Of a DNA stretch of 64,000 bases, positions 62,150 through 64,000 are shown piece by piece. Both the position numbers and the translations under genes were made by a program. Source of the stretch: Paralvinella palmiformis (lineage: Eukaryota > Annelida > Polychaeta > Terebellida > Alvinellidae); the NCBI GenBank assembly GCA_025642065.1, contig JAODUP010000470.1, forward strand, positions 124,001 through 188,000, in the 5' to 3' direction. Under the pieces are notes generated by a model. That model made no database searches. It worked only from the letters and a program-made list of their open reading frames with translations, and was not told where the DNA came from. Within the stretch, counting starts at the first letter, position 1. Each line of letters begins with the position of its first letter.

Positions 62150-63620
62150 GTGTTCAGAATAAAGCCTGGTTTGGTTTCAATGATAGTTTCTTGTTTATAT
62201 TTAAATTATCCTCTTCTGCATTATTTTAGTAATTTGGTTTTCTCTAATTTTGTTTCTAATTATAACGGTAATTAAGTTATAATTGTAATTCGATATATGT
62301 TTAACTAGTTTGGAATTATAATTGTTTGAATAAATGTATAACATTTATATTTCAGCATATATATCGATTTACATGGAAATTAAAAGGGTACTAATTTATT
62401 TTTAGACCAGTATTTGCCACAAATTTATAATAATTCTGATAATGATGACAATAGCAACAAGAATGATGCACTAGTACATTAAATAGCAGGAGTAGCAGTA
62501 ACAGTTTTAGTAGTAATAAAAATATCATCAGCAAAAAGTAGTATTAACAGTATGCTATGTTAATAGATCCTCTAGAGTAAATTAATTAATAACGTAATAT
62601 AATTAATTAGAAATAAGAAGCACTGACATGTAAAAATCGCGCTGTTTCTCCTTTTTATGCCAGCTATCGGTTCTTGCTCTGTGATGTATTATATAGGTTA
62701 TTATTATACCATGGCCACCTAAGTAATAAGTAGATTTTCATAAATTAAAGGTCAAACAAAACTAACAATAACGTGAAACATTTATGAAAAGTTTCCTAAG
62801 TTTATATTACATTACACATATTGTATGTGAATTCTCTAAACACCAATTGAGACATATACCTCCATAAATCTAAATCTAAATAAAACTATACATACATCTA
62901 AATATAAAATATTCTAAACCACCATATTTTGATACATACATACCTAGACCGATACATGTGTCTGGGCTACTTATCAGCCTGTGGGGCCCAGCTAATCCGC
63001 TTTCCTTACTCGATAACTATGTCACCCCCACAGGAAAACGGCTACATGCACGTAAATCATACAATTTGACATTCAAATCGGCAATCTTCTTATTAGTCAA
63101 TATTAATCCAATAAAAAGAGAGAATTAAATAGCCAGAATCAAAATGGTAAACATACACCGAGATTGGTTCTAGTTGAATAAACATCGGTTGATGAGCAGA
63201 TGAGCTAGCTAGTGAAGATGAAGGACAATGGCATAGAAAAGCAAATATCGATTTTGTTTACGTAAAACGATAGACCGTAGTATAGCATAGTATACAGTGT
63301 TAGACAATAAAGTCATCAATACAAGAGTGCTGTCTTCTACGAATTGGTTCTACTTAAATCTATTTTATATAGTTGATAGACTTTTTTATATGATTGTACA
63401 CACAAAAGATAAAGTATTCTACCCTTTATGAGGACAGCATAGTTAGATCTGATAATTTCATTGTAATGTTATAACCTATGTATATAACTCCTTTATTAGA
63501 TTATAATGCACTTCTCGATTATCTTTTTTCGGAGTGGGTGCTGTATTAATTATATACATATTGTGGTTGTTGTTTGTATTGTTATACTTGTTGTTCCTGC
63601 TCCATACTCAGTAAATAGAT
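62150..63620 (+). repeat. segmental duplication, reduced copy III
   Basis: 62165-62330 matches 12240-12395; 62625-62690 resembles 51570-51610; 63110-63370 matches 52815-53050; 63480-63600 matches 27075-27185. Order and orientation agree with copies I and II, but most of the unit is missing, so copy III is heavily deleted. Confidence 0.65.
62960..63050 (-). repeat. module C copy 3 (inverted)
   Basis: On the minus strand: TGCATGTAGCC, CCGTTTTCC (63041-63033) against GGAAAGCGG (63005-62997), and CCTGTGGG (63034-63027) against CCCCACAGG (62986-62978). This is the third copy of the element with crossing inverted repeats, here without modules A and B. Confidence 0.75.
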
Positions 63621-64000
63621 TAGCCGCTTTGACCTTTGTCACTCTTCATGGACTTTCTCCTGGAAGTTTTCTGCTTTCCTATAAGTAGCAGGTTAGAGGT
63701 ATACATCACCGAGATGACAATAAAGCTTCTTAGTAAGAGTTAAACTGTGAAGACAACTCTGATCAGTGTAACACTTTAATGATACCAGAGATGAAAACTG
63801 GTGAGATATAGATAAAGAGGAATCCAGATTCCTATTCTCTTAAATACCTGCTACAGAACAGTTTCGTCAGTTATATAACACAATCAATTCTTGTAGTTTG
63901 TGTATATCATCAGATATAACTTGTTATCTAAGACCATCATCTGAGAGGACAGTCTTGGTAGAGCATTTGAAAAGGAAAAATGGCCTTTAAATGTACGTTA
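63621..64000. other. no recognised feature
   Basis: AT-rich sequence to the end of the window. Confidence 0.4.

Overview
The window is AT-rich, gene-poor eukaryotic DNA. It is packed with microsatellites (long TA tracts, CA, GA, ATT) and with decayed retrotransposons. The mixture of tRNA-derived SINEs, I-clade, L2-like and CR1/Jockey-like LINEs, a DIRS-type element, a Penelope-like element and a Tc1/mariner relic fits an invertebrate, most likely a lophotrochozoan such as a marine mollusc. The organism is inferred from repeat types only. No complete host protein-coding gene, rRNA gene, functional tRNA or CRISPR array could be supported. The one candidate host-type exon is a P2X7-like N-terminus on the minus strand at 11731-11910.

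The main organising feature is an old tandem segmental duplication. Copy I (about 7.2-27.2 kb) and copy II (about 33.8-53.3 kb) share many collinear anchors in the same orientation. A reduced third copy lies at about 62.15-63.6 kb. The anchors are non-coding and look moderately diverged by eye. Insertions present in one copy and absent from the other mark events after duplication: an I-clade LINE, a Tc1-like relic and an L2-like 3' fragment in copy II, and a CR1/Jockey-like LINE, a DIRS fragment and a 41-bp minisatellite in copy I.

Layout. 0-7.2 kb: SINE, trinucleotide repeats, a long inverted-repeat element (4.5-5.4 kb) and a 40-bp tandem array (5.76-6.1 kb). 7.2-19.7 kb: copy I, with a divergent SINE pair near 8 kb, the P2X7-like exon, a local 0.55-kb duplication at 12.5/13.65 kb and the 41-bp minisatellite. 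19.9-21.6 kb: CR1/Jockey-like LINE. 23.5-25.3 kb: DIRS-like gag/RT. 29.5-31.3 kb: L2-like LINE on the minus strand with an (ATT)n tail. 33.8-37.7 kb: I-clade LINE with RNase H and target-site duplications. 37.7-53 kb: rest of copy II, with a Tc1 relic at 45 kb. 53.3-58.7 kb: mostly unrecognised. 59.4-62.0 kb: Penelope-like element whose reading contains NADAR-like and SGNH-like segments before the RT. 62.1-63.6 kb: copy III.

Every transposon coding region is broken by stops, frameshifts or loss of catalytic motifs. Nothing here looks autonomously active. Domain calls rest on reading translations against known family patterns, without database searches.
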